The position numbers and the translations under genes were made by a program. The notes under the pieces were generated by a model that was not told the DNA's origin, did no database searches, and saw only the letters and a program-made list of their open reading frames with translations. A stretch of 64,000 bases of DNA from Streptomyces sp. A2-16 (GTDB taxonomy: Bacteria; Actinomycetota; Actinomycetes; Streptomycetales; Streptomycetaceae): positions 744,001 through 808,000 of the forward strand of contig NZ_CP063808.1 of NCBI RefSeq assembly GCF_018128905.1, in the 5' to 3' direction. Below are positions 8,885 to 18,914 of this stretch, piece by piece. The stretch's first letter is position 1. Each line of letters begins with the position of its first letter.

Positions 8885-9238
8885 TCAGAGTCCCGTCGTG
8901 CAGCGGACGTGGTGCGGATCGCCCGGCTCGTCCAGCTCGCGCTGGAGTCCGCCCCTGGGGGGCCTCGGGATGCGGGGTTCATGGACGCCCCCGCCGCCCT
9001 CGCCCGGGCCGAGGTCGAACCAGACGTAGACCACCGAGTCCCGCGGCACCTCGGCACCGGCCTGCGGGTACTGCCGTACGACGTAGTCGACGACGGCCAG
9101 ATGGAAGTCCTTCCGGTCGGGCGCATTGACGAACAGGCCCTGCGCCTGGGCCGTCTCGCGTGCGTCGACGGCCATGAGTCCGACCAGACGCGGTACGCGC
9201 ACTTCGGGCGTATTGGGTGTTATGCGCACAGATGTCAC
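8885..9238 (-). CDS. Small PASTA-domain protein
   Basis: 117 residues from GTG 9238. Residues 12-85 form one PASTA-like repeat (VRVPRLVGLMAVDARETAQAQGL, with a QYPQAGAEVPRDSVVYVWF strand) followed by a Gly/Pro-rich tail. No signal peptide or kinase domain is present, so unlike PknB-type PASTA domains this one appears cytoplasmic or exported by an unusual route. It is convergent with menG. The frame is open further upstream but lacks a good earlier start. Function unknown. Confidence 0.7.
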   Translation of the reverse strand: MTSVRITPNTPEVRVPRLVGLMAVDARETAQAQGLFVNAPDRKDFHLAVVDYVVRQYPQAGAEVPRDSVVYVWFDLGPGEGGGGVHEPRIPRPPRGGLQRELDEPGDPHHVRCTTGL

Positions 9239-9312
9239 CCCCAGCGGTACTGGAAGGGTAACTCCGGCCCGGTGGCGGCCGGAAGTGCCAGGTGTCTTTC
9301 TGTAGCAGTCGG

Positions 9313-9837
9313 CTACTGTGCGTGACCCTGCTGCAGGCTCAGCCGGAAGCACAGCGCCTCTTCCGCGAGCCGGGGGTGCGGGAAGGTCTGCGCGAGTTCC
9401 ATCCCGAGGCGCTTGGTGACCGCGATCGACCGCTCGTTCCCGGGTCTGACCATCGCCACCACACTGGTGACACCCGCCGCCCTGACCCGCTCCAGCGTCA
9501 TCTGCGCGGCCACCGTGGCGTACCCCTGCCCCCAGTACCGGCGTCCGAGCCGCCAGCCGATCTCGATCTCGCCCGTCGGCCCCCAGTCCTGCGGCCACGG
9601 CTGGGCCCCGGTGAAGCCGATGACCTGCCCGCTCTCGTCGACCATGGTCCACAGGCAGAAACCCCGCTCGGCGTCGTGCCGGCGCTGCCGCGCGGTGAGC
9701 TCCTCGTAGACGTACAGCTCGGCGGACCTGCCGCCGTGGAACTCCATGACGTCCGGGTCGTCGAAGACCCGGTGCCAGGCCACGGCGTCCTCGTCGGTGG
9801 GGACGCGCAGCCGTACTACGGGCAGAGCTCGGTTCAC
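9313..9837 (-). CDS. GNAT-family N-acetyltransferase
   Basis: 174 residues with the RimJ/RimL-type layout: an N-terminal RLRVPTDEDAVAWHRVF strand-helix, the IGFTG strand, and the acetyl-CoA loop RRYWGQGYAT (Q/RxxGxG/A form). It likely acetylates an amine on a small molecule or protein terminus; the substrate is not predictable. It shares a divergent promoter region with the MenJ-like gene. Confidence 0.85.
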   Translation of the reverse strand: MNRALPVVRLRVPTDEDAVAWHRVFDDPDVMEFHGGRSAELYVYEELTARQRRHDAERGFCLWTMVDESGQVIGFTGAQPWPQDWGPTGEIEIGWRLGRRYWGQGYATVAAQMTLERVRAAGVTSVVAMVRPGNERSIAVTKRLGMELAQTFPHPRLAEEALCFRLSLQQGHAQ

Positions 9838-9875
9838 TGGGGCAGCCCTTCAGCCGGGTGATCAATTCTGCTGAA

Positions 9876-9881
9876 TAGACT
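9876..9881 (+). promoter_or_regulatory. -10 element upstream of the MenJ-like gene
   Basis: TAGACT matches the common Streptomyces -10. It lies 84 bases from GTG 9960 and implies a leader of about 70 bases that includes a 12-bp tandem repeat. The -35 is weak. Confidence 0.4.
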
Positions 9882-9915
9882 GCCCATGTCCAGTGCCGGT
9901 CGGCACGCGGATTCA

Positions 9916-9939
9916 GAACTTGATTCCGAACTTGATTCC
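9916..9939 (+). repeat. Two tandem copies of GAACTTGATTCC
   Basis: Perfect 12-bp tandem repeat (9916-9927 and 9928-9939) in the predicted leader of the MenJ-like gene, 21 bases before its start codon. It stands out by its lower G+C. Confidence 0.8.
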
Positions 9940-9959
9940 GAGCCTGGGGAGATCCCGCC

Positions 9960-11246
9960 GTGACCGAGCCCCTGTCCGAGAACACCGCCGATGTCATCGT
10001 CGTCGGCGCGGGGCCGGCAGGCTCCACGACCGCGTACCACCTCGCCAAGTCCGGACTCGACGTGCTCCTGCTGGAGAAGACCGAGTTCCCGCGCGAGAAG
10101 GTCTGCGGCGACGGCCTGACCCCGCGCGCCACCAAGCAGCTCGTGGCCATGGGCATCGACATCTCCGAAGAGGCCGGCTGGCTGCGGAACAAGGGCCTCC
10201 GCATCATCGGCGGCGGCGTACGCCTCCAGCTCGACTGGCCGGAACTCGCCTCCTTCCCCGACTACGGCCTCGTCCGCAAGCGCGACGACTTCGACGAGCA
10301 GCTCGCCCGCCAGGCCCAGAAGGCCGGGGCGCGGCTGTACGAGCGCTGCAACGTCGGCGCCCCGATCGTCGACGACCGCACCGGCCGGATCACCGGCGTG
10401 CACGCCAAACTGGGCGAGGAGAAGCGCGAAGTCACCTTCCACGCGCCCCTGGTGGTCGCCGCCGACGGCAACTCCACCCGGCTCTCCCTCGCGATGGGCC
10501 TGCACCGCCGCGAGGACCGCCCGATGGGCGTGGCCGTACGGACGTACTTCGAGAGCCCCCGCCACAAGGACGACTACCTGGAGTCCTGGCTGGAGCTGTG
10601 GGACCGCCGCGGGCCCGGCGAGGACCGGCTGCTGCCCGGCTACGGCTGGATCTTCGGCATGGGCGACGGCACCTCCAACGTCGGTCTCGGCGTCCTGAAC
10701 ACCTCCGACTCCTTCAAGGAGCTCGACTGGCGCGAGGTGCTGAAGGCCTGGTGCGCCTCCATGCCGGAGGACTGGGGCTACACCCCGGACAACATGACCG
10801 GCCCGATCCGCGGCGCCGCCCTGCCCATGGCCTTCAACCGCCAGCCGCACTACACCAAGGGCCTGCTCCTGGTCGGCGACGCAGGCGGCATGGTGAACCC
10901 CTTCAACGGCGAGGGCATCGCCTACGCCATGGAGTCCGGCCAGATCGCCGCCGACGTCATCGTCCAGGCCCACGCCCGCGCGACCCCCGCCCAGCGGGAG
11001 ATCGCGCTGCAGCGCTACCCGCAGGTCCTCAAGGACACCTACGGCGGCTACTACACGCTGGGCCGCGCCTTCGTGAAGCTCATCGGCAATCCGAAGGTCA
11101 TGAAGATCGCGGCCCAGCGCGGACTGACCCACCCGCTGCTCATGAAGTTCACCCTCAAGATGCTCGCCAACCTCACCGACCCCACGGGTGGCGACGCGAT
11201 GGACCGGATCATCAACGGGCTGAGCAAGGTGGCGCCGAAGGCGTGA
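9960..11246 (+). CDS. Geranylgeranyl reductase family flavoprotein (MenJ-like)
   Basis: 428-residue FAD-dependent reductase. The dinucleotide-binding GxGxxG is at residues 16-21 (GAGPAG); KVCGDGLTPRA and GDAGGMVNPFNGEGIAYAMESG are signature blocks of the geranylgeranyl reductase/MenJ family. Mycobacterial MenJ saturates one isoprene unit of the menaquinone tail, and Streptomyces makes partly saturated MK-9, so the position between menG and nuo supports the same role. GTG start with GGGGAG about 8 bases upstream. Confidence 0.85.
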   Translation: MTEPLSENTADVIVVGAGPAGSTTAYHLAKSGLDVLLLEKTEFPREKVCGDGLTPRATKQLVAMGIDISEEAGWLRNKGLRIIGGGVRLQLDWPELASFPDYGLVRKRDDFDEQLARQAQKAGARLYERCNVGAPIVDDRTGRITGVHAKLGEEKREVTFHAPLVVAADGNSTRLSLAMGLHRREDRPMGVAVRTYFESPRHKDDYLESWLELWDRRGPGEDRLLPGYGWIFGMGDGTSNVGLGVLNTSDSFKELDWREVLKAWCASMPEDWGYTPDNMTGPIRGAALPMAFNRQPHYTKGLLLVGDAGGMVNPFNGEGIAYAMESGQIAADVIVQAHARATPAQREIALQRYPQVLKDTYGGYYTLGRAFVKLIGNPKVMKIAAQRGLTHPLLMKFTLKMLANLTDPTGGDAMDRIINGLSKVAPKA

Positions 11247-11262
11247 CGCGGGGCCCCCGCGT
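11246..11262 (+). terminator. Possible short hairpin after the MenJ-like gene
   Basis: ACGCGGGG and CCCCGCGT are perfect arms around a single C, overlapping the stop codon. No U tract follows, as is common in high-G+C actinobacteria. Confidence 0.35.
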
Positions 11263-11278
11263 GCGGCACCTTTGAGGG

Positions 11279-11362
11279 ATGGACGCAGGGGTCGCGCTAC
11301 CCGTCTTCGTCATCCTCATCGCCGTGTCGGTGTGGGCGCTGGTCCACTCCCTCAGGCGCTGA
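11279..11362 (+). CDS. Putative 27-residue membrane microprotein
   Basis: A short frame beginning ATGGACGCAGGG encodes 27 residues: a short start, a continuous hydrophobic stretch (VALPVFVILIAVSVWALV) long enough to span the membrane, and a basic end (HSLRR). It lies 32 bases after the MenJ-like stop in the same direction and overlaps the end of the convergent deformylase gene by 11 bases. A purine-rich GAGGG is directly before the ATG, closer than normal for a ribosome site. The one-span topology with positive C-terminus argues for a real peptide, but no homologue is known to me. Confidence 0.45.
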   Translation: MDAGVALPVFVILIAVSVWALVHSLRR

Positions 11363-11999
11363 CGGAGCCCTGGCCGCCGTTCAGCGCCTCGACGTTGGCG
11401 GCCCGGCGGGCGTACACCTCGTCCCGCCGGTCCGCCATCTGCCGGAGCGCCTCCCTGCGCTCCCGCCCGGACAGCCGGTCCAGATACACGTGCCCGTTCA
11501 CATGGTCGGTCTCGTGCGCCAGGCACCGCGCGAAGTACCCGGTCCCCTCGATCACGAGCGGCTCGCCGTCCCGGTCGAACCCGCGCACCACGGCCCGGTC
11601 CGGGCGCGGTACGACCATGACGGCACCCGGCACCGACAGGCACCCCTCGCCGTCCTCGAGCAGCCTGCGCCCGGCGGGGTCGAGTTGCTCGAGCACCGGG
11701 TTGACGATGTGTCCGACATGCCGGACTCCGTCGTCGTCCGGGCAGTCGTAGACGAAGAGCCGCAGATCGACGTCGACCTGGTTCGCGGCGAGTCCCGCCC
11801 CCTCGGCGATGTACATCGTCAGGAACATGTCGTCGATCAGCGCGGCGAGATCGGGCCCGAACTCGGTCACGTCCCGGCACGGCCTGTGCAGCACCCCCTC
11901 GCCGGCCTCGGTGATGCGCCGGACCCGCCCGCGCCGGGCCTCGGGGGCGAGCGGCGGGTACGTGTCGGTGGGCCTGCCCTGGACGAACACACTGGGCAT
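11352..11999 (-). CDS. def: Peptide deformylase
   Basis: 215 residues from ATG 11999, chosen because CAGGAGA sits 8 bases upstream; the open frame runs on but without such a site. All three deformylase motifs are visible: GAGLAANQ at 67-74 (GxGLAAxQ), EGCLS at 118-122 with metal ligand C120, and HETDH at 162-166 (HExDH). It removes the formyl group from nascent proteins. Streptomyces usually has several deformylases, so this need not be the only one. Confidence 0.92.
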   Translation of the reverse strand: MPSVFVQGRPTDTYPPLAPEARRGRVRRITEAGEGVLHRPCRDVTEFGPDLAALIDDMFLTMYIAEGAGLAANQVDVDLRLFVYDCPDDDGVRHVGHIVNPVLEQLDPAGRRLLEDGEGCLSVPGAVMVVPRPDRAVVRGFDRDGEPLVIEGTGYFARCLAHETDHVNGHVYLDRLSGRERREALRQMADRRDEVYARRAANVEALNGGQGSVSA

Positions 12000-12070
12000 G
12001 GTGATGTCTCCTGTTCCATGAAGGTGCTGCGGATGCGGATCGCAGAACCCATCCAACCCCCGGACAGGAA

Positions 12071-12111
12071 ACGGAAGGGCCGCAACCCCCGAGCGGGTGC
12101 GGCCCTTCCGT
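12071..12111 (-). terminator. Strong hairpin downstream of the NlpC/P60 gene
   Basis: Arms ACGGAAGGGCCGCA (12071-12084) and TGCGGCCCTTCCGT (12098-12111) are perfectly complementary over 14 bp with a 13-base loop. It lies between the NlpC/P60 stop and the deformylase start, so it should end the upstream transcript. Confidence 0.75.
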
Positions 12112-12158
12112 ACGTTCGCGCTGCCCCGGTGACCCAAATGTCCCCGGGTGTCCCGGTG

Positions 12159-12965
12159 TCAGAGCACCCGCACCGCTCCGGTCGGCGGGTCGTAGGACAG
12201 CGGCTTCTCGGCGACACCCGTCGAGGGGTTCTGCGCGCCGACGAACATGCCGTCGCCGACGTACACCGCCACGTGGTACGCGCTGCCCGCGCTGCCCCAG
12301 TACAGGATGTCGCCCGGCTGCAGGTTGCTCAGCGAGACCTGGGTGCCGGCCGTCGACTGGTCCTGCGAGACGCGCGGCAGGTCGACACCGATCTGGCTGA
12401 ACGCGGCCTGGACGAGGCCCGAGCAGTCCCAGGAGTTGGGGCCGGTGCCGCCGGAGACGTACGCGTCACCGATCTGCGCCTTCACGAAGGCGATGACGGC
12501 CGCGGCCGAACCGGTGGCCGTGGACGAGCTCGTGGAGACACTGGCGCTCGCCGAGGCGGACAGGGTGGTCCGCTCGGAGCTGCGCGAGGCGGCCTCCTCG
12601 GCGGCAGCCCTGCGCGCCTCCTCGGCCTTCTTCTTGGCCTCAGCCTTCTTCTTGGCCTCGGCGAGGTCCGCCTTGGCCTGCTTCGCGGCCTTCGCGGCGG
12701 CCGCGTCACGCTCGGCCTGCAGCTGGTAGTTGGCGGCCGCCTGCTGCATGGCGTCGGCGGACTCGGCTACCTGGCTGCCCAGGTCGGCCGAGAGGGTGGG
12801 CAGTTCGAGGGTCTGCGTCGTCGACTCGGCGGCGAACGCCGAAGCCGACGCGCCCGCCGCTGCCATGCTGAGTACGCCACCGGCGACACCGGCGCGGACG
12901 GCGATCGAAGTCGTCGCGCTGCGGCGGGGTTTCCGGTGGCTGCGTATGTGAGCGGTGTGGGACAT
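12159..12965 (-). CDS. Secreted NlpC/P60 peptidoglycan endopeptidase
   Basis: 268 residues from ATG 12965. The N-terminus is basic with a hydrophobic signal (AGVAGGVLSMAAAGASASAFA). Residues 65-130 form an Ala/Lys/Glu-rich coiled coil, followed by a Ser/Thr-rich linker, then a C-terminal NlpC/P60 domain with catalytic C181 (WDCSG) and H231 (AYHVAVYVG). It would cut peptide stems of the wall, in the manner of RipA/RpfB-associated hydrolases. Alternative starts exist at 13022 and 12995, but neither has a better ribosome site. The 734-base upstream region suggests complex control. Confidence 0.88.
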   Translation of the reverse strand: MSHTAHIRSHRKPRRSATTSIAVRAGVAGGVLSMAAAGASASAFAAESTTQTLELPTLSADLGSQVAESADAMQQAAANYQLQAERDAAAAKAAKQAKADLAEAKKKAEAKKKAEEARRAAAEEAASRSSERTTLSASASASVSTSSSTATGSAAAVIAFVKAQIGDAYVSGGTGPNSWDCSGLVQAAFSQIGVDLPRVSQDQSTAGTQVSLSNLQPGDILYWGSAGSAYHVAVYVGDGMFVGAQNPSTGVAEKPLSYDPPTGAVRVL

Positions 12966-13553
12966 GAGACCAACTGGTATCAGGGGCTCCTCCATACCTT
13001 CAAGAAACGTGTGCTGCGCCACAGTTGTTCAATCGGCGGCCCGAAATCATGGGGCGCCACTCTTTATTGACGCCGTAACGGACATTGCGGACGCACGCGA
13101 TCAAGCCTGTGATCATGGGCTTTCGCTGTTACGCCCTAATTGCCCCGCAACTAGCATCGGTTGCTGCCGTTGGCCAAGCCCCCTTCTTGTGGAGCTCTTG
13201 CGGGTGTGGCGGAGGTCACGCAACGGTCACGACGGTGGCTGCGTCCGAAGAGGATCGGCGCTCGTGAATGTGTGCACGCGTCCACATCGGTCCTCGCGCC
13301 TCCCTCTGATGTGTGAACGCGATCCTCTAGCAAGCAGTCGCGTCCAGCGCCAATTTGCATGCAGGGGAAGTCTCTTGATATTGAGACGCCTCTTCCGACC
13401 TGCGCCGACTGGCGAAAATGTCACCTCTGGTGATCACTCGGGCGCATCTCGTGTGAAGATCACTGCTGATCCGACTTCATGATCCTTCGTCGGGTGGTGG
13501 AGATCACAAAGCTTGTGCAATACCCCGTGTCGCAGATCACAGACCGGCGGGCA

Positions 13554-13559
13554 TAGGAT
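13554..13559 (+). promoter_or_regulatory. Likely -10 of the nuo operon
   Basis: TAGGAT matches the Streptomyces -10 consensus. Transcription would start near 13566, placing the Rex operator at about +10 to +27, a position suited to repression. The -35 is not clear. Confidence 0.45.
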
Positions 13560-13574
13560 GCGGGTCAGTTGGGC

Positions 13575-13592
13575 TTGTGACCTGCTTCACAT
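13575..13592 (+). promoter_or_regulatory. Rex operator (ROP) upstream of nuoA
   Basis: TTGTGA-CCTGCT-TCACAT matches the Rex consensus TTGTGAnnnnnnTCACAA at all but the last base. Rex is the NADH/NAD+ sensor of Streptomyces, and the S. coelicolor nuo operon is a known target. It links NADH dehydrogenase expression to the redox state. Confidence 0.88.
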
Positions 13593-13699
13593 GTTCGCGA
13601 TCTTCGTCGGAACGGACGGAGGTCAGAGGGACGTATGAGTCGGGTGTGAGTCCGATGCCATCGCCAGCAGTCAGTGCCGACTGAGAGGAGCGAGGAGCG

Positions 13700-14059
13700 G
13701 TGAACGCCTATGCGCCCATCCTCGTACTGGGAGCCCTCGGGGCAGGCTTTGCGATCTTCTCCGTGGTCATGGCCACGCTGATCGGTCCGAAGCGGTACAA
13801 CCGGGCCAAGCTCGAGGCCTACGAGTGCGGTATCGAGCCGACCCCCACGCCGGCCGGCGGCGGGCGCTTCCCCATCAAGTACTACCTGACGGCGATGCTC
13901 TTCATCGTCTTCGACATCGAGATCGTCTTCCTCTACCCCTGGGCCGTCACCTTCGACGCCCTGGGTGTTTTCGGGCTCGTGGAGATGCTGCTCTTCGTGC
14001 TCACCGTCTTCGTCGCGTACGCGTACGTATGGCGGCGCGGCGGCCTGGAATGGGACTGA
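13700..14059 (+). CDS. nuoA: NADH-quinone oxidoreductase subunit A
   Basis: 119 residues, three membrane spans, first gene of the complete nuo operon. The conserved loop YECGIEPTPTPAG and the KYYLTAMLFIVFDIEIVFLYPW span identify NuoA, which lies at the joint between the hydrophilic and membrane arms near the quinone site. GTG start preceded by GAGAGGAGCGAGGAG. All 14 nuo genes follow in order and on the same strand. Confidence 0.97.
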   Translation: MNAYAPILVLGALGAGFAIFSVVMATLIGPKRYNRAKLEAYECGIEPTPTPAGGGRFPIKYYLTAMLFIVFDIEIVFLYPWAVTFDALGVFGLVEMLLFVLTVFVAYAYVWRRGGLEWD

Positions 14060-14073
14060 GGGGCCTTTAACTC

Positions 14074-14628
14074 ATGGGACTCGAAGAAAAGCTGCCGAGC
14101 GGCTTCCTGCTGACCACCGTCGAGCAGGCCGCGGGCTGGGTGCGCAAGGCGTCCGTCTTCCCGGCCACCTTCGGCCTGGCCTGCTGTGCCATCGAAATGA
14201 TGACCACGGGCGCCGGACGCTACGACCTGGCCCGCTTCGGCATGGAGGTCTTCCGCGGCTCACCCCGCCAGGCCGACCTCATGATCGTCGCCGGCCGGGT
14301 CAGCCAGAAGATGGCGCCGGTGCTCAGGCAGGTCTACGACCAGATGCCGAACCCCAAGTGGGTCATCTCCATGGGGGTCTGCGCCTCCTCGGGCGGCATG
14401 TTCAACAACTACGCGATCGTGCAGGGCGTCGACCACATCGTCCCGGTCGACATCTATCTGCCCGGCTGCCCGCCACGGCCCGAGATGCTGATGGACGCCA
14501 TTCTCAAGCTCCACCAGAAGATCCAGTCCTCCAAGCTCGGCGTGAACGCCGAGGAGGCGGCCCGTGAGGCGGAGGAGGCGGCGCTCAAGGCCCTGCCCAC
14601 GATCGAGATGAAGGGGCTGCTGCGGTGA
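14074..14628 (+). CDS. nuoB: NADH-quinone oxidoreductase subunit B
   Basis: 184 residues. Holds cluster N2, the last iron-sulfur centre before quinone: the tandem cysteines C37-C38 ([10 protein letters not shown]), a third in GVCASSGG and a fourth in [10 protein letters not shown] are all present. The C-terminal 25 residues are Glu/Ala-rich. Its stop overlaps the nuoC start. Confidence 0.97.
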   Translation: MGLEEKLPSGFLLTTVEQAAGWVRKASVFPATFGLACCAIEMMTTGAGRYDLARFGMEVFRGSPRQADLMIVAGRVSQKMAPVLRQVYDQMPNPKWVISMGVCASSGGMFNNYAIVQGVDHIVPVDIYLPGCPPRPEMLMDAILKLHQKIQSSKLGVNAEEAAREAEEAALKALPTIEMKGLLR

Positions 14629-15367
14629 GCGACGCGAACGGCACGAGCAACGGCGTCAATCCCGAGAAGGATCTCGGCGCCTCCAACCTCCCGGGCCAGC
14701 GCGGCGACGGCGGTGAGGAGATCCGCGTCCAGCGCGGCATGTTCGGCGCCGAGAACGGCGGCGACACCTCCGGCTACGGCGGCCTGGTCCGCTCGGTCCG
14801 CCTCCCGGGGCCGGCGTCCCGCCCCTACGGCGGCTGGTTCGACGAGGTCGCCGACGAACTGGAAGGCGCCCTGGAGGAGCAGGGACTGCTCCCCGACAAC
14901 GCCATCGAGAAGACGGTCGTCGACCGCGGCGAGCTCACCTTCCACATCGAGCGCGAGCACCTGCTGCGCGTCGCCCGCACCCTGCGCGACGACCCGGCCC
15001 TGCGCTTCGAGCTCTGTACCGGCGTCAGCGGGGTCCACTACCTCCACGACAAGGGCCGCGAGCTGCACGCCGTCTACCACCTGCGCTCGATCACCCACAA
15101 CCGGCTGATCCGCCTGGAGGTCAGCGCCCCGGACGCCGACCCGCACATCCCGTCCCTGGTCTCCGTGTACCCGACCAACGACTGGCACGAGCGCGAGACC
15201 TACGACTTCTTCGGGATCGTCTTCGACGGTCACCCGGCCCTGACGCGGATCATGATGCCGGACGACTGGCAGGGCCACCCGCAGCGCAAGGACTACCCCC
15301 TCGGCGGCATCCCCGTCGAGTACAAGGGCGCCCAGATCCCGGCTCCGGACCAGCGGAGGTCGTACTC

Positions 15368-15371
<4 letters not shown>
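14625..15371 (+). CDS. nuoC: NADH-quinone oxidoreductase subunit C
   Basis: 248 residues starting at a GTG that overlaps the nuoB stop (GTGA). The first 80 residues are an actinobacterial Gly/Asn-rich extension; the core has the 30-kDa subunit signature [31 protein letters not shown] in pieces from about residue 185. Peripheral-arm scaffold subunit next to NuoD; not fused to nuoD as in E. coli. Confidence 0.96.
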
Positions 15372-16686
<1,315 letters not shown>

Positions 16687-16690
<4 letters not shown>

Positions 16691-17568
16691 CCACGAGTTC
16701 TTCCGAGCGGGGCGTCAGCCTGGGCATGCCCGAACTGCCCGCGCCCGCTTACCCGGACGACGTCCGAGCCCGGCTCGAGGCGGACGCGCGAGAGATCATC
16801 GCCCGCTACCCGGACTCCCGCTCGGCCCTGCTGCCGTTGCTGCACCTCGTGCAGTCGGAGGAGGGCCATGTCACGCGCACCGGGATGCAGTTCTGCGCGG
16901 ACGTGCTGCAGCTGACCACGGCTGAGGTCACCGCGGTGGCCACCTTCTACACGATGTACCGGCGCCGGCCCTCCGGTGACTACCAGGTGGGCGTCTGCAC
17001 CAACACGCTGTGCGCGGTGATGGGCGGCGACGCGATCTTCTCGGAGCTCCAGGAGCACCTGGGCGTCGGCAACGGCGAGACCACCGACGACGGCAAGGTC
17101 ACCCTGGAGCACATCGAGTGCAACGCGGCCTGCGACTTCGCGCCGGTCGTGATGGTCAACTGGGAGTTCTTCGACAACCAGACCCCGGCGAGCGCCAAGC
17201 GCATGGTCGACGACCTGCGCGCGGGGCGTCCGGTCGAGCCCACGCGCGGGGCGCCGCTGTGCACCTTCAAGGAGACCGCGCGGATCCTCGCCGGCTTCCC
17301 CGACGAGCGGGCCGGAGCCGTCGAGGCGACCGGCGGAGCGGGACCCGCGTCGCTGGTGGGCCTCCGCCTGGCCAAGGGAGAGACCGCACCCGCGCGCGTG
17401 GTCCATCCGCGCGAAGGAGCATCGCAGGACCGCGACGGCGCACCGCAGGACAGGGGCGCCCACGCGCCGTCCCCGTCGGAGCACCTGAGCTCACACGACG
17501 CGCCACAGGACACGTCGGCCTCCGACCCGGCCCACCCGGCCGGGCCCGCCGCCGAGGAGGGGGAGTGA
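16687..17568 (+). CDS. nuoE: NADH-quinone oxidoreductase subunit E
   Basis: 293 residues from the GTG overlapping the nuoD stop. The thioredoxin-like [2Fe-2S] domain has its four cysteines in [12 protein letters not shown] and [11 protein letters not shown] (cluster N1a). Residues beyond about 225 are a Pro/Ala/Ser/His-rich, probably disordered tail of roughly 70 residues that is absent from most NuoE proteins and is typical of Streptomyces. Confidence 0.95.
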
Positions 17569-18914
17569 TGACCTTGGCACCCGAACTCAAAGACACCAGC
17601 CCCGAGAAGCTGCTCGCACCCGTGCTGTCGGCCTTCTGGGACGAGGACAAGTCCTGGACGCTGGACGTCTACAAGAGGCACGAGGGGTACGAGGGGCTCC
17701 GCAAGGCGCTCGCGATGTCGCCGGACGACCTGATCGCGTACGTCAAGGACTCCGGTCTGCGCGGCCGCGGCGGCGCCGGATTCCCCACCGGAATGAAATG
17801 GCAGTTCATTCCGCAGGGAGATGGAAAGCCGCACTATCTCGTTGTCAACGCCGACGAGTCGGAGCCGGGAACCTGCAAGGACATCCCGCTCCTCTTCGCG
17901 AACCCGCACAGCCTCATCGAGGGCATGATCATCGCGTGTTACGCCATCAGGTCTTCGCATGCGTTCATCTATCTGCGGGGTGAAGTCGTCCCCGTACTGC
18001 GGCGGTTGCACTCGGCCGTGAGCGAGGCCTACGCGGCCGGCTACCTCGGACAGAACATCCTGGGCAGCGGCCTCGATCTCGACATCACCGTGCACGCGGG
18101 CGCGGGCGCGTACATCTGCGGTGAGGAGACCGCACTGCTCGACTCGCTCGAAGGCCGCCGTGGCCAACCGCGGCTCCGTCCCCCCTTCCCTGCGGTCGCG
18201 GGCCTCTACGCCTGCCCGACTGTTGTGAACAACGTGGAGTCGATCGCGTCGGTTCCCGCGATCCTCCAAAGGGGGAAGGACTGGTTCAGGTCGATGGGCA
18301 GCGAGAAGTCCCCGGGCTTCACGCTGTACTCGCTCAGCGGCCATGTCGCGAGCCCCGGCCAGTACGAGGCCCCGCTCGGCATCACGCTCCGCCAGCTCCT
18401 CGAGATGAGCGGCGGCATGCGGCCGGGCCACCGGCTCAAGTTCTGGACACCGGGCGGCTCCTCCACGCCGATGTTCACCGACGAGCACCTCGACGTCCCC
18501 CTCGACTACGAGGGCGTCGGCGCCGCCGGCTCGATGCTCGGCACCAAGGCCCTGCAGTGCTTCGACGAGACGACCTGCGTGGTCCGTGCCGTCACCCGCT
18601 GGACCGAGTTCTACGCCCACGAGTCCTGCGGCAAGTGCACCCCGTGCCGTGAAGGCACGTACTGGCTCGTGCAGTTGCTGCGCGACATCGAGGCCGGCAA
18701 GGGCGTCATGTCCGACCTCGACAAGCTCAACGACATCGCCGACAACATCAACGGCAAGTCGTTCTGCGCCCTCGGCGACGGCGCCGCCTCGCCGATCTTC
18801 TCCTCGCTCAAGTACTTCCGCGAGGAGTACGAGCAGCACATCACGGGCCGCGGCTGCCCCTTCGACCCGGCCAAGTCGACGGCCTGGGCCGACCGCACGG
18901 AGGTGAACGCATGA
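17568..18914 (+). CDS. nuoF: NADH-quinone oxidoreductase subunit F
   Basis: 448 residues from ATG 17568, which shares bases with the nuoE stop (TGATG), with GAGGAGGGGG upstream. NADH- and FMN-binding subunit: [16 protein letters not shown] (nucleotide loop), the [20 protein letters not shown] region, and [12 protein letters not shown] plus a later Cys for cluster N3. A GTG three bases earlier is a possible alternative start. Confidence 0.96.
   Translation: MTLAPELKDTSPEKLLAPVLSAFWDEDKSWTLDVYKRHEGYEGLRKALAMSPDDLIAYVKDSGLRGRGGAGFPTGMKWQFIPQGDGKPHYLVVNADESEPGTCKDIPLLFANPHSLIEGMIIACYAIRSSHAFIYLRGEVVPVLRRLHSAVSEAYAAGYLGQNILGSGLDLDITVHAGAGAYICGEETALLDSLEGRRGQPRLRPPFPAVAGLYACPTVVNNVESIASVPAILQRGKDWFRSMGSEKSPGFTLYSLSGHVASPGQYEAPLGITLRQLLEMSGGMRPGHRLKFWTPGGSSTPMFTDEHLDVPLDYEGVGAAGSMLGTKALQCFDETTCVVRAVTRWTEFYAHESCGKCTPCREGTYWLVQLLRDIEAGKGVMSDLDKLNDIADNINGKSFCALGDGAASPIFSSLKYFREEYEQHITGRGCPFDPAKSTAWADRTEVNA

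Larger units (their letters stand above)
12966..13699. other. Long divergent regulatory region, NlpC/P60 and nuoA
   Basis: 734 bases with no credible gene and clearly lower G+C than its flanks. The right half holds the nuo control elements: the Rex operator at 13575-13592, a likely -10 at 13554-13559, and four GATCAC hexamers between 13432 and 13540. The left half must contain the leftward NlpC/P60 promoter and a long leader. I looked there for a c-di-AMP riboswitch, as found before the SLT gene at 45.9 kb, and its diagnostic blocks are absent. Short frames on both strands lack ribosome sites. Confidence 0.6.

Noticed and set aside
12966..13260. Possible c-di-AMP riboswitch upstream of the NlpC/P60 gene
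   Set aside because: The diagnostic blocks GAACCCGACAGCT and GGGGAACCAGGTAG, which are clear at 45.9 kb, are absent here.
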